DNA of 64,000 nt from Bog-950 sp044225825 (GCA_044225825.1 JBGAIB010000001.1:434001-498000); one strand, 5' to 3'. Shown: positions 42,398 to 52,451, counted from the first letter of the stretch. The notes: a model not told the origin generated them from the sequence alone. Program-made: numbers and translations.

Positions 42398-43945
42398 CTA
42401 CAAATCCTCGCCTTTTGCCCTTAACCATTGCACCAGGCCGCTTTCACTTATAATGTTGGCCAATTGACGGTTAGGTAAAGTTCGATACGCTACAGCAAGC
42501 TTTCGGAGCTCTCGTAAAGCTTCCTGCCTTTCTTCGCGGTTACGCGCACTGGCATACGTACGTAGTCCTTTTATAACCACGTGTAAACTGGTTGACAGGT
42601 CTTCTGCAGCCTGTAAACCGGCAATAGCATAACGCAAACTTTCCTCTGAGTTCTTTAAAGCCTTTATGCTCGCCTTTGTTTCTATAAAAATGATAAACTC
42701 GGTAAACAGGTTACAAACACGACGGTTATGAAGGGTGCCGGCAGGTATGCTGTTTTTAACGAGCTTAATCCAGCGCAAACATTCCGGGTAACGTTGCATT
42801 ACAAAAAGTCCATCCTTAATCATCATCTGAAAAACTACCTTCTTGGCAGGCGGAAGGTGTTCCTGTAATTTCCGAAACCGTTGAATGGATAAAGCAAGTT
42901 CCTGTGCCAGCCCCTGCAAATGCGAGTTCTCAATGAATGTATTTAAGCGCAACATACTAGCGCTTACCAACGCATTACAAAATGCTTCGTGTTCGGTAGC
43001 ATCCAAATATTGTTGCGCAGCATTTTCGTAGGCCTGGGTGCCGGCTACTATTTCTTTCTGCTGCTTTACCGGATTTAAACTGCCCAGATAATTTTGATAA
43101 GCCACAAAAAATTCGCCCTTATAACGGTGGGTTTTAGTAAGCGAATGCTCCAACACTTCCTTTTGCAATCGTGTATGCACCATCAGTTTATCCTGATTGC
43201 GCTGCTTATCATAGTGGAACACCAATGCGTTTAACGACAGGTATTTGGTATAGTCAGTCTGCGCATTCGCGAGTTGTTGTTGCAATACCTCCTCCCGTAA
43301 CATTTTTTTCGCCTTGTTATCCAGGGTGCCGGGCAAAGCCAGATAGTTCATAAAGGCAAGGCGATTTAAAAGCACCTTTTCCATCAAATCCTGCAGCCTT
43401 CTCTGCTGCTCCTGTACTTCTTCCTGCCATATAAACAAATCTTTCACCTGCACCGATGGCCTTGCGCCGCTATGGTTATAACGATGCAAGGCACCATCAA
43501 GCCATAAGGTGTGGTAATCCTTTCCGGCCGCTGCCGACATCATTTTTTTTAATTGTTTATCGGCCTCCTCTACAAAGCCCTTGTCGTGGAGAATATTGGC
43601 TACTGCCGCCTGACGATATAATGCAAACTGTTCGCTTTGCCGGCTTTGCATTTCAAACAACGCATAGCCAATCATTTCCTTCAGTTTGTTTTTTGCACTG
43701 CTGAAATACGAAGACAGCGACAAACCCTTCACCTGTTTTTTCAAGCGCTCTTCATTTACTTCTCCCCGTTTCTGCAGTTCCGAATTTATAGCATCAAACA
43801 AGGTCTGGTAGATGTTGCCGTCCTGCTTGGCATACTTCTGCACATATAACTTAAAAAAGCGTTTTTCATCGCTGTTCATCCGCTCTATTAGCTTATATAC
43901 AAGTTGCGAGCCACTGCGGGGTTTCCGGCTGGTTGTTTCAGGCAT
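42398..43945 (-). CDS. Large helical protein, FKLY paralogue family, copy 2
   Basis: A 515-aa cytosolic helical protein, unrecognised at domain level. The N-terminal LIERMNSDEKRFFKLYVQK segment, the following YQTLFDAI, and the length match the protein at 23794-25317. It is divergent from the collagen-like gene, separated by about 350 bp. Copies of this family may regulate or interact with surface-protein systems, but that is only a suggestion from position. Confidence 0.78.
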   Translation of the reverse strand: MPETTSRKPRSGSQLVYKLIERMNSDEKRFFKLYVQKYAKQDGNIYQTLFDAINSELQKRGEVNEERLKKQVKGLSLSSYFSSAKNKLKEMIGYALFEMQSRQSEQFALYRQAAVANILHDKGFVEEADKQLKKMMSAAAGKDYHTLWLDGALHRYNHSGARPSVQVKDLFIWQEEVQEQQRRLQDLMEKVLLNRLAFMNYLALPGTLDNKAKKMLREEVLQQQLANAQTDYTKYLSLNALVFHYDKQRNQDKLMVHTRLQKEVLEHSLTKTHRYKGEFFVAYQNYLGSLNPVKQQKEIVAGTQAYENAAQQYLDATEHEAFCNALVSASMLRLNTFIENSHLQGLAQELALSIQRFRKLQEHLPPAKKVVFQMMIKDGLFVMQRYPECLRWIKLVKNSIPAGTLHNRRVCNLFTEFIIFIETKASIKALKNSEESLRYAIAGLQAAEDLSTSLHVVIKGLRTYASARNREERQEALRELRKLAVAYRTLPNRQLANIISESGLVQWLRAKGEDL

Positions 43946-44297
43946 AGAAGGTAGAGAATAGTTAAAAATGATACGCTCTAAAAAGTGATAATAACTAATC
44001 TATTTATACCCATAAATATAGTTATTTAAATGAGGAATGGCATTTTAAATGAATTTCTGATTTTCCATTTTAACCCGCCCGGTTTGAAATAAACAACTTT
44101 CGTTCATCCATTAAGTTGATGTTCTTACTTTATTATTGACAACAATACCACCCATTAAAAAATAAGTTTCTAAATCCACCAGCCACCCCTATGCAAACCG
44201 GCATATCAGTTCAGCATTCACATAAAGTAACCGGCAATGAGGTAGGGCTGGAATAACCTGCAAAATCAATCAGCCAATTCTTCAATAAACCCATCCC
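43946..44297. other. Divergent intergenic region between FKLY copy 2 and the collagen-like gene
   Basis: About 350 AT-rich bases hold the two divergent start regions. No ORF, tRNA or clear terminator was seen, and no perfect TAnnTTTG element was recognised. Bacteroidota-like A/T tracts are present. Confidence 0.5.
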
Positions 44298-46820
44298 ATG
44301 AGAAAACCCACATTAAAAATTTTATTCCTGCTTATCAGCATATTTACACTGCAGGCAGGTTTGGTTGCACAGCCTCCGGCCGCTATGAATTACCAAGCGG
44401 TGGTGCGCGATGCTGTTGGCAACGCGGTTGCGAATGGAACCGCCGTTTCATTGCGTTTCTCCATTCACGATGGTTCCCCATCCGGACCGGTGGTGTATAC
44501 CGAAACACTGAATACAACCAGTAACTCTTTTGGATTAGTAACCGTTTCCATAGGTTCCACCGGTAACCTTACCGTGGTAAACTGGGGCAACGGCGCTAAA
44601 TACCTGCAGGTTGAAACGGATGTGAATAATACAGGCAGCTATGTAAACATGGGCACCTCGCAGTTACTGAGTGTACCCTATGCCATGTATGCGGGCAATA
44701 GCAGTGGAGGAATGACCGGTCCTACCGGCCCCGCAGGTAGCAACGGTTTAAATGGTGCAACCGGTGCTCAGGGCCCGCAAGGTCCTACTGGTGCCAATGG
44801 TTCGAACGGCGCAACAGGGCCGCAGGGTGATACGGGTCCTCAAGGACCGGCCGGTACGAACGGACAGCCGGGAGTTACCGGTCCGCAAGGCGCCACAGGC
44901 GCACAGGGCGATACAGGTCCACAAGGAGCAACAGGCATAAATGGCGATACCGGACCTACAGGTCCTGCAGGAGCTAATGGGCTAAATGGAAATACCGGCC
45001 CACAAGGCGATTCCGGGCTTCAGGGTCCGGCTGGTTTAAATGGTGATACCGGGCCTACCGGTCCAACTGGTGCTAACGGATTAAATGGAGCAGCAGGACC
45101 ACAGGGTGACACAGGCCCACAAGGCCCTACCGGTGCTACAGGTAGCGGCGGCGGACCAACAGGCCCTACCGGCGAAATTGGCCCTATAGGCCCAACCGGC
45201 TTACAAGGTTTGCAGGGCGAAACTGGTGCACAGGGAGCAACCGGTGCACAAGGCCCCCAGGGCGATACAGGTGCTACGGGTGAACAAGGCATTACAGGTC
45301 CACAGGGCGAACAAGGCCCAACCGGCCCACAAGGTATTCAGGGCTTGCAGGGCGTAACTGGTCCGCAAGGCTTGCAGGGCGAAACAGGCGCACAGGGAGC
45401 AACTGGTGCACAAGGCCCGCAAGGTAATACCGGCTCTACAGGCGATCAAGGCATTACAGGTCCTCAGGGCGAACAAGGCCCAACCGGACCACAAGGTATT
45501 CAGGGTGCACAGGGCGTAACAGGTCCGCAGGGTTTGCAGGGCGAAACTGGCGCACAGGGAGCAACTGGTGCACAAGGCCCGCAAGGCGATACAGGTGCTA
45601 CGGGTGAACAAGGCATTACCGGCCCGCAAGGCGAACAAGGCCCAACCGGCCCACAAGGTTTACAGGGTGCACAGGGCGTAACTGGTCCGCAAGGCTTGCA
45701 GGGTGAAACAGGCCCTCAGGGAAATACCGGTGCACAAGGGCCGCAAGGCGATACAGGTCCGCAAGGACTACAGGGCGAAACCGGCCCCACCGGGGCAACA
45801 GGTAGCGGCGGTGGCCCAACAGGCCCAACCGGTCCGCAGGGTGAAAACGGTGCTACAGGTGCTACCGGCGAAGCAGGCGCACAAGGTGCTACAGGTGCCC
45901 AGGGCTTGCAAGGACCAACCGGCGAGCAGGGTTTACAAGGTGTAACGGGTGCACAAGGTTCGCAAGGCATACAAGGCGAAACAGGCCCAACCGGACCACA
46001 AGGCCCTATAGGTCCACAAGGTGTAACGGGTGCGCAGGGTATACAAGGTATAACCGGTCCGCAGGGAGCCGTTGGTGCAACCGGTCCGCAGGGAAATGCA
46101 GGCCCGCAAGGCCCTGTAGGTGCAACAGGTACACAAGGCGATCAGGGTCTGCAGGGACCAACGGGTTCAACGGGCGCACAAGGTTTACAAGGCCCTACCG
46201 GACCACAAGGTGTTGCAGGTGCTAACGGAGCTACAGGTCCGCAGGGAACCGTAGGCCCGCAAGGAGCACAAGGTCCCCAGGGTGTTGCCGGCCCGCAAGG
46301 CGTAGCAGGATCAACCGGACCTAAAGGTGCTACAGGCCCAACAGGTGCGAGTGCTACCGACGGATATACCATTAAACTAAATGGCAATGTGGTTAGCTGG
46401 AGCAGCCCTGCTCCTTATAACCTAAAGCTAATTAGTATTAGCGGTAGCGGATACACATTCCTCTCTACAACCGGTTACCTGATAATGATTATTAACCATG
46501 GCAATCTGCAAAATGCTGCGGGTTACTATTCAGGGGCTAACTGTACAGGCACTATGGTGTCCAGTGGCACCAGCAGTAATATCGGACCTGGCTTAGTTGC
46601 ACAGATAGGTACTCCTGCAACATCCTTGATGTATGTAGACTACTCTTCAACGCTTCAGTCAGGTACGTTTAGCTATGCCTCCTTGAACAGTTCCGGTGGT
46701 TGCGCTAACACCGCCGGCACCCGGACAACTTGGTATGCTGCCTTACCGAACAACCCGGCAGTAACCGGTATTTCACTCGATCCCACAATTACTTACAACG
46801 TAACAATTTCAGTACCTTAA
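44298..46820 (+). CDS. Secreted collagen-like (Gly-X-Y) repeat protein
   Basis: An 840-aa protein. The signal peptide ends near residue 24 (LVAQ). Residues about 26-135 form a beta-rich head (AAMNYQAVVRDAVGNAVANGT) common on Bacteroidota collagen-like proteins. Gly-X-Y triplets run from 141 to about 685 (near 180 triplets), with two phase interruptions at GSGGGPTG. The triplets are rich in Thr, Gln and Pro, with no Arg and one Lys (GPKGATG). A C-terminal cap of about 155 residues follows; its sequence is unrecognised. It probably forms a triple-helical surface fibre. No T9SS domain is seen, so the export route is unclear. Confidence 0.93.
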   Translation: MRKPTLKILFLLISIFTLQAGLVAQPPAAMNYQAVVRDAVGNAVANGTAVSLRFSIHDGSPSGPVVYTETLNTTSNSFGLVTVSIGSTGNLTVVNWGNGAKYLQVETDVNNTGSYVNMGTSQLLSVPYAMYAGNSSGGMTGPTGPAGSNGLNGATGAQGPQGPTGANGSNGATGPQGDTGPQGPAGTNGQPGVTGPQGATGAQGDTGPQGATGINGDTGPTGPAGANGLNGNTGPQGDSGLQGPAGLNGDTGPTGPTGANGLNGAAGPQGDTGPQGPTGATGSGGGPTGPTGEIGPIGPTGLQGLQGETGAQGATGAQGPQGDTGATGEQGITGPQGEQGPTGPQGIQGLQGVTGPQGLQGETGAQGATGAQGPQGNTGSTGDQGITGPQGEQGPTGPQGIQGAQGVTGPQGLQGETGAQGATGAQGPQGDTGATGEQGITGPQGEQGPTGPQGLQGAQGVTGPQGLQGETGPQGNTGAQGPQGDTGPQGLQGETGPTGATGSGGGPTGPTGPQGENGATGATGEAGAQGATGAQGLQGPTGEQGLQGVTGAQGSQGIQGETGPTGPQGPIGPQGVTGAQGIQGITGPQGAVGATGPQGNAGPQGPVGATGTQGDQGLQGPTGSTGAQGLQGPTGPQGVAGANGATGPQGTVGPQGAQGPQGVAGPQGVAGSTGPKGATGPTGASATDGYTIKLNGNVVSWSSPAPYNLKLISISGSGYTFLSTTGYLIMIINHGNLQNAAGYYSGANCTGTMVSSGTSSNIGPGLVAQIGTPATSLMYVDYSSTLQSGTFSYASLNSSGGCANTAGTRTTWYAALPNNPAVTGISLDPTITYNVTISVP
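45207..45692 (+). repeat. Three tandem 162-bp repeats inside the collagen-like gene
   Basis: Units start at 45207, 45369 and 45531 and are each exactly 162 bp (54 residues, 18 Gly-X-Y triplets), beginning with GLQGETGAQGATG and ending near GVTGPQ. Copies differ by a few codons, for example DTGAT versus NTGST, and by synonymous changes. A fourth, degenerate unit follows at 45693. The register is a multiple of three, so copy-number change would not shift the frame. Confidence 0.92.
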
Positions 46821-46846
46821 AAGGTGGTACAGTATACAATGGGTAG

Positions 46847-46874
46847 AAGCCCCTGCACTAGCAGGGGCTTTTTT
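46847..46874 (+). terminator. Terminator of the collagen-like gene
   Basis: A perfect stem AAGCCCCTGC / GCAGGGGCTT with ACTA loop is followed by a T run. It lies 26 bp after the stop codon. Confidence 0.9.
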
Positions 46875-46963
46875 ATGCCGCACGGTCTTTAAAAGTGGTC
46901 AACCGTAAAGCACAGCGTCAGTTACGCTCCGGCAGCAATAAGGTAAAACCATACCTTAGTTGT

Positions 46964-49930
46964 ATGAAGCATTTTCTTTTTACGGCACTTGGCATACTCC
47001 TGCTGGTTGCCGGGCGGGCCCAGAGCAACTACTGGCAACAACAAACCGATTACAAAATAGAAGTAAGCCTCAACGATTCACTACACGAGCTAAACGGCTT
47101 TATCACTATCAGCTATAAAAACAATTCGCCCGATACGTTGCGGTATCTGCTGTTCCATTTATGGCCGAATGCCTATCGGAATCACAACACCCCTTTTGCC
47201 GAACAAATGCTTGAAAATGGCAATACCAAATTCCATTTCAGCAAACCCTGGCAACGTGGTTATATGGATAAGCTGGACTTTAAAGTAGATGCTGAAGTTT
47301 GTACCTGGGCGCTGGATGGCGAGAATATGGAGAAGGCCACCATTAACCTGAACGAGCCGCTGCTGCCCGGCAATTCAATCACCATCTCCTCTCCTTTTCA
47401 TGTCCGCCTGCCACAAACATTTTCGCGCCTTGGTCACGAAGGCCAAAGCTACCAGATATGCCAATGGTATCCCAAACCTGCTGTATACGATAAGCACGGA
47501 TGGAACTGGATGCCGTATTTGGATCAGGGAGAATTTTACAGCGAATATGGCAGCTTTGATGTTAGCATTACCCTACCTGCCAACTACGTGGTTGGCGCTA
47601 CCGGCGATTTACAGAACCCGGAAGAGTTGCAATGGCTGGATTCGCTTGATAAAAAAACCCGGGCCATAGAAACTTATAGCTCCGAGATGATTTTCCCTGC
47701 CTCTGCACCCAAAACCAAAACGCTACATTATATCCAGTCAAACATTCACGACTTTGCCTGGTTTGCAGATAAACGTTTTCACGTACTAAAAGGGGAAGTA
47801 GAACTACCTTACAGCAAACGCAAGGTCACCACCTGGGCTATGTTTACCAATAACATTCCTGAAGCCTGGTGTAAGGCGGACACCTTTTTACATGACGCCA
47901 TTTATTACTACAGCAAATGGATAGGCGAATACCCTTATAACCAGGTTACCGGTGTAGAAGGTGCCTTGCAGGCCGGCGGTGGTATGGAATATCCCAACGT
48001 AACCATCATAGGCGATGTAAGCAACAGTTTTGAGTTGGACGACGTGCTGACACATGAGGTTGGCCATAACTGGTTTTACGGCCTGCTGGGTAGTAACGAA
48101 CGGCAACATCCCTGGATGGACGAAGGCATCAACTCCTACTACGAATACCGCTACCTGAAGACCAAATATCCCAATGAAGGTTTGTTACACCGCTTTCCTA
48201 AACCGATCGCTAAAATTTTTGATATAGCCCAATACAAGCATTCCATCATACCCTATCTTGCCTATCTGCTGATGGCCCGCGAAAATCTTGATCAGGCGCT
48301 GGAACAACCTGCCACTGCCTATACCGATGCTAACTATGCGCTGATGGTATACATGAAAAGCGCAGCCATCTTCAACTACCTCGAAGCCTACCTGGGCACC
48401 GAAGTATTCGACAGAGCCATGAAAGCGTATTTCAGCGCCTGGGTGTATAAGCACCCTGAGCCAGATGACCTACGTAAAATTTTAGAACAGGAATGGGGCC
48501 AAAAGCTCGACTGGTTTTTTTATGACCTGATTTATACAACCAATAAAATTGATTATAAGGCAATCAAAAACAAAAAGGGCGTAGTACTAAAAAACATTGG
48601 GCGGATAAATGCACCTCTGCCGGTGGCATGCATGCAAAAGGACTCAACCATTTACACCACCTGGTTGCCGGGCTTTGATGGCAAACAAACCTTTGCACCT
48701 GAAAATTGCACAAACACCAGGGTAATGATAGACCCTAACGAAGTAATGCCGGACATCAACCGCAAGAATAATACCCCCGGCCTGCGCAAAGTGCGTTTCC
48801 AATTTATCGGCTCGCTCGAAAACCAAAAACGCACACAAATTTTCTTTGCCCCCTACCTGGGCTGGAATAATTACGATAAAACACAGGTGGGCTTAGCGTT
48901 CTACAATTCGTTTCTGCCTACCCAAAAATTCAATTACCTTTTAGTGCCGGCCATAGGTACAGGATCAAAAAACTTTGTAGGCTTTGGAAACCTCAATTAC
49001 AATTTCTTTCCTGATAATGGTTTGCAGCGCTTTACTGTGGGCATAAAGGGCAAACGCTTCAGTTACCTGCTGTTCCCCAAAAACCTGCTGATACAAAAGG
49101 TGGAACCCTATGTGCAGATAGAATTTAAAAAGAAAAACCCGCGTAATCCCGATACTCATACATTGGAAATGCGCAGTGTAATTGCCTGGTTGGATTGGAT
49201 TAACTTCAGCAAGCAAAAAGCAACACAGCGTTATTACGTTAACGAGTTTAAATACCGGTACGAACATAACACCACCCTAAACCCGCTAAACGTAACCCTT
49301 ACCATGCAGCAGGGCGATAAGTTTATGAACCTGCAGGCCGAAGCGCGTTTCCTGATAAGCTACAAACGTAAAGGCGAGGGATTTCACATCCGCGTGTATG
49401 CCGGTGGATTTCCGGTTTATTTTAAATCCCCTTCAGATATAACAGCCCCAAATCCCAAAGTGTACTTAAGCACGGTAACCAACAATACTTTTGCTTACTG
49501 GCTGCAGAAAGATTACATGTTCGATGAAAATTTTATTGACCGTAACGGCCGCGATAAATACGTTGGCAGGCAGGTAGCCTTAACAGGTGGAGCCTTCCGT
49601 TCGCTGACAACGTTTGGCAGCACCAGTAAATTTTTAACGGCAGTAAACCTATGGTCGCCTATTCACCGGTTCTTTCCTATCTATCCGTTCCTGAATGCCG
49701 CCGTGATTGTAAACGATTTAAAGAAAGTGGAAGTGGCTGCCGAGTTTGGATTAAGCCTGGCCATTATCCGCGACATGGTAGAAATTCATTTACCGCTTCT
49801 AACTACCAAAAACATTAAAAACAATCAGGAGATAAACGGAATCGATAAGCTTTACAAGAAATTCACCTTTACGCTAAAATTGCAACTGCCGCGGCCTATG
49901 AACCTGCTGCGGCAAATTACCAACCGGTAG
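46964..49930 (+). CDS. M1-family metallopeptidase with long C-terminal extension
   Basis: A 988-aa exported peptidase. The ATG at 46964 gives a clear signal peptide (MKHFLFTALGILLLVAGRAQ), unlike upstream in-frame starts. The catalytic region has HEVGHNW and, 18 residues later, the third zinc ligand in WMDEGINS (HExxH-x18-E). The substrate motif reads GGGMEYP instead of GAMEN, as in distant M1 members. After about residue 570 the sequence is rich in beta strands (FNYLLVPAIGTGSKNF) and resembles an outer-membrane or surface domain. It trims peptides outside the cytoplasm; exact function unknown. Confidence 0.87.
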   Translation: MKHFLFTALGILLLVAGRAQSNYWQQQTDYKIEVSLNDSLHELNGFITISYKNNSPDTLRYLLFHLWPNAYRNHNTPFAEQMLENGNTKFHFSKPWQRGYMDKLDFKVDAEVCTWALDGENMEKATINLNEPLLPGNSITISSPFHVRLPQTFSRLGHEGQSYQICQWYPKPAVYDKHGWNWMPYLDQGEFYSEYGSFDVSITLPANYVVGATGDLQNPEELQWLDSLDKKTRAIETYSSEMIFPASAPKTKTLHYIQSNIHDFAWFADKRFHVLKGEVELPYSKRKVTTWAMFTNNIPEAWCKADTFLHDAIYYYSKWIGEYPYNQVTGVEGALQAGGGMEYPNVTIIGDVSNSFELDDVLTHEVGHNWFYGLLGSNERQHPWMDEGINSYYEYRYLKTKYPNEGLLHRFPKPIAKIFDIAQYKHSIIPYLAYLLMARENLDQALEQPATAYTDANYALMVYMKSAAIFNYLEAYLGTEVFDRAMKAYFSAWVYKHPEPDDLRKILEQEWGQKLDWFFYDLIYTTNKIDYKAIKNKKGVVLKNIGRINAPLPVACMQKDSTIYTTWLPGFDGKQTFAPENCTNTRVMIDPNEVMPDINRKNNTPGLRKVRFQFIGSLENQKRTQIFFAPYLGWNNYDKTQVGLAFYNSFLPTQKFNYLLVPAIGTGSKNFVGFGNLNYNFFPDNGLQRFTVGIKGKRFSYLLFPKNLLIQKVEPYVQIEFKKKNPRNPDTHTLEMRSVIAWLDWINFSKQKATQRYYVNEFKYRYEHNTTLNPLNVTLTMQQGDKFMNLQAEARFLISYKRKGEGFHIRVYAGGFPVYFKSPSDITAPNPKVYLSTVTNNTFAYWLQKDYMFDENFIDRNGRDKYVGRQVALTGGAFRSLTTFGSTSKFLTAVNLWSPIHRFFPIYPFLNAAVIVNDLKKVEVAAEFGLSLAIIRDMVEIHLPLLTTKNIKNNQEINGIDKLYKKFTFTLKLQLPRPMNLLRQITNR

Positions 49931-49933
49931 CCA

Positions 49934-50830
49934 TTAACCCAGGATAACACCTGTGGGAGTAACATCCAACTGATACGTGCCGCCAATCACCAGGGCGCGG
50001 TTATCTTCCACATGCCCGGCCGGAAAACCATAGCATACCGGATAGTTGTATTCGGCTACATGTTCAGCTATTATTTCGTAAGCGGTAATGCCAAAGGGAA
50101 CTTTATTATCCTTCATTTCTGTGAATCCACCTACCACCAACCCTGCCAGGTCGTGCAGTTTACCACTGCGCTTTAAGTTCATCAACATGCGGTCCACATG
50201 ATACAGATACTCATCCAGGTCTTCCAGAAAAAGAATTTTTCCTGAGGTATTCATTCCGCTTTTGGTGCCGGTTATACTGTATAATATGGAGAGGTTCCCA
50301 CCTATTAAAATTCCTTTGCCCGTACCGGTTCTGTTCAGTGGATCGGGGGCTACCTCGTAGGTATTGCGTATACCAAACAATTCATTCCTTAACGACTCAA
50401 TGGCAACAGGCGTAGCCTTCGGAAAACTGAAGGGCATTAACCCCTGCAGTGTTTGTATGCCAATACTGTTGGAAATGTGCACATGCAAAAAGGTAATATC
50501 ACTAAAACCAACTACCCACTTGGGGTTTTTCATAAACTCATCGTAGTTCAGGTCGTCCATCATGCGCACAGTTCCATAACCTCCGCGGGCGCAAATAATT
50601 GCCTTTACGGTATTATCATCCAAGGCTGTTTGAAAGTCCGCTTTCCGTTCGGCATCCGTTCCGGCAAATTGGCGCCATTCCTTACCAATGGTTTTACCTA
50701 TTATCACTTTCAGCCCCCAGCTTTCGAAAGCCTGGATAGCAGGCTGAATTTCATCAAGGGTAATTTTGCGGGCGGTGCTTAATATATATACAGCATCACC
50801 TTGTTTTAAGGCAGCAGGACGTAATAACAT
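49934..50830 (-). CDS. LD-carboxypeptidase (S66 family)
   Basis: A serine peptidase of 298 aa that cleaves the L,D bond in tetrapeptides during murein recycling, or confers microcin C7-type immunity. The catalytic Ser normally sits in the G-x-x-Y/G region; here the loop reads ICARGGYGTVRMMD, as in LdcA-type enzymes where R-G-G-Y-G precedes the nucleophile region. The later FLEDLDEYLYHVDRML and GHVEDNRALV segments supply the Glu and His of the triad. It lies three bases from the convergent M1 peptidase stop. Confidence 0.88.
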   Translation of the reverse strand: MLLRPAALKQGDAVYILSTARKITLDEIQPAIQAFESWGLKVIIGKTIGKEWRQFAGTDAERKADFQTALDDNTVKAIICARGGYGTVRMMDDLNYDEFMKNPKWVVGFSDITFLHVHISNSIGIQTLQGLMPFSFPKATPVAIESLRNELFGIRNTYEVAPDPLNRTGTGKGILIGGNLSILYSITGTKSGMNTSGKILFLEDLDEYLYHVDRMLMNLKRSGKLHDLAGLVVGGFTEMKDNKVPFGITAYEIIAEHVAEYNYPVCYGFPAGHVEDNRALVIGGTYQLDVTPTGVILG

Positions 50831-50883
50831 GGCGCTAAAATAATTTTTAGCAGTAAAGCCTGCCTTACTTAATTGCAGGATAC

Positions 50884-52305
50884 TTAGTTAGTGATAAGGC
50901 AACGCCTAAACACCGTTTGTTTCCCTGCTAGTATATGCAATATGTAGATGCCCGGCGTGAACGCCTGCAACACTAATTGTTCCTGTCCGCCGGTAACTTC
51001 CTGTACCAAACGGCCATCAACCGCATAAACCCATACCTTATCGATTGGCACCTCTGCCTTAATGGTTATCGCATCTTTGGATGGTACAGGGTAAACCGAC
51101 ACTTCCTGCGCTACGGATGGTTCTTCCAGGCCCAAAATAACTTCAGTTTCAAGTAAGGTTCCCCAGGGGCTATAACCTGTGGCCGAATTAAAAACGTGCA
51201 GCACGGTAAAATTGGCACCGGTGGTATCCAGACGGTATAAAACTCCGCCTCCAAAACCGGCGGTTAAACTAAAATCTCCGCCTTTGGTTGCCACCCCGTA
51301 TAACGCACCGTCCGAACCTAGCATTACCCCTCCCCTGCTGCTATTTCCGCTGGTGTCGTTAAACGAATGTAGTGCTGCACATAATTGTCCGCTTGCCGCG
51401 GAATCAAGGCTAAAAACGGTTCCTTTACCATAAGTGCCTCCTTCATTAGCGGCCCCGTATAATTTACCATTGGGGGCCAAAACTAGTTCCGTTACCAGTT
51501 GCAAGCCGGTTGACCCATCTAAATAGCCGCGGTCAACAAAACTGCCGCCCGCAGTGTCCACGCTGAATATCCAACCGGATACTCCACTGGTACCAATCGA
51601 AAACGTACCATAAATGCGTTTATTGGCATCCACCAGTAAGTCTCCGATAGGATACGACCCTTCGTAGTAGTTATTGAACGAACGCAACACCTGGTAAATG
51701 CTGTCAGCCATATTAAATCGATACAGCACTCCTACATCATTACCCGTGCCGCCATAATAGGTGGTTCCATACAGCCAGCCATTGCCGGCATCAGTTAAAC
51801 CGCTCCTGGGATTTTTTCCATCTACCCCGGTAAAATCGTGCAGTTTGGTATAAGCGCCGGTTTGCGGATTTATGGAAAAGACAACGCCCATATCACTGGC
51901 GCCCCCATACTCAGTACTACCATAAATTAAGCCGTTTGCTGCCTGTATCAAAGCAGAGCGATAAGGACTCTTACCATCCGTTCCGTTAAAGTAATGCAGT
52001 ACGTTATATACCCCGCTATACGGATTAAAGCGATAAATAACACCCTGGTTATTGGTACCGCCAACATTGGTGGTACCATAAAATAAACCGTCCATGCCTC
52101 TCAACAACCTACCCCTCGGTCCGCACCCTGTGGCGGGCTGAAATGAATAAGCTGCCTGAAAATCACTGCCATCCATATTCATCCGGTAAATGGTTCCAAC
52201 AGTACCGGCACCACCGGCGTCTGCTATCCCCCACAATTGCCTCTGTGCAATCGTGCAAATTGGCAATAACAGCCCTAACAACAAGCCTAAGCGCCAGTTT
52301 TTCAT
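50884..52305 (-). CDS. GloVer-repeat beta-propeller protein with T9SS type A sorting domain
   Basis: A 473-aa secreted protein. The signal peptide covers about residues 1-20 (LLPICTIAQ). Seven or so repeats of about 50 residues follow, each containing a G-x-(V/I)-(F/Y) strand and a YG-T/S-x-x-GG turn, for example GLIYGSTEYGGASDMGVVFSI; these match the choice-of-anchor GloVer tandem repeats and may form a propeller. The C-terminus (SVYPVPSKDAITI, WVYAVDGRLVQEV) is a type A sorting domain. Function is unknown; it is probably surface exposed. Confidence 0.85.
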   Translation of the reverse strand: MKNWRLGLLLGLLLPICTIAQRQLWGIADAGGAGTVGTIYRMNMDGSDFQAAYSFQPATGCGPRGRLLRGMDGLFYGTTNVGGTNNQGVIYRFNPYSGVYNVLHYFNGTDGKSPYRSALIQAANGLIYGSTEYGGASDMGVVFSINPQTGAYTKLHDFTGVDGKNPRSGLTDAGNGWLYGTTYYGGTGNDVGVLYRFNMADSIYQVLRSFNNYYEGSYPIGDLLVDANKRIYGTFSIGTSGVSGWIFSVDTAGGSFVDRGYLDGSTGLQLVTELVLAPNGKLYGAANEGGTYGKGTVFSLDSAASGQLCAALHSFNDTSGNSSRGGVMLGSDGALYGVATKGGDFSLTAGFGGGVLYRLDTTGANFTVLHVFNSATGYSPWGTLLETEVILGLEEPSVAQEVSVYPVPSKDAITIKAEVPIDKVWVYAVDGRLVQEVTGGQEQLVLQAFTPGIYILHILAGKQTVFRRCLITN

Positions 52306-52451
52306 ACCTGTATTTTTTTGAAAAGTAAAGCGATCAATAATCCTGTCGATTGACTCATGTTTCAGCAGGTAATGAGTTTAATCAGCCCGATAGCCTCTGG
52401 CCAGTTTCCGGACACAGGTGCTTAACACAACCTTATTATATTCGCCTCACA

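Noticed and set aside
44718..46346. Repeat array resembling a CRISPR or minisatellite
   Set aside because: The repeat is coding, with period 9 and 162 bp in the Gly-X-Y frame, has no unique spacers of constant length, and no cas genes are near.
45020..46387. Several long reading frames on the minus strand inside the collagen-like gene, rich in Pro, Cys, Leu or Arg
   Set aside because: They are mirror images of the repetitive Gly-X-Y codons, have skewed compositions with no domain, and overlap a strong sense gene with signal peptide.
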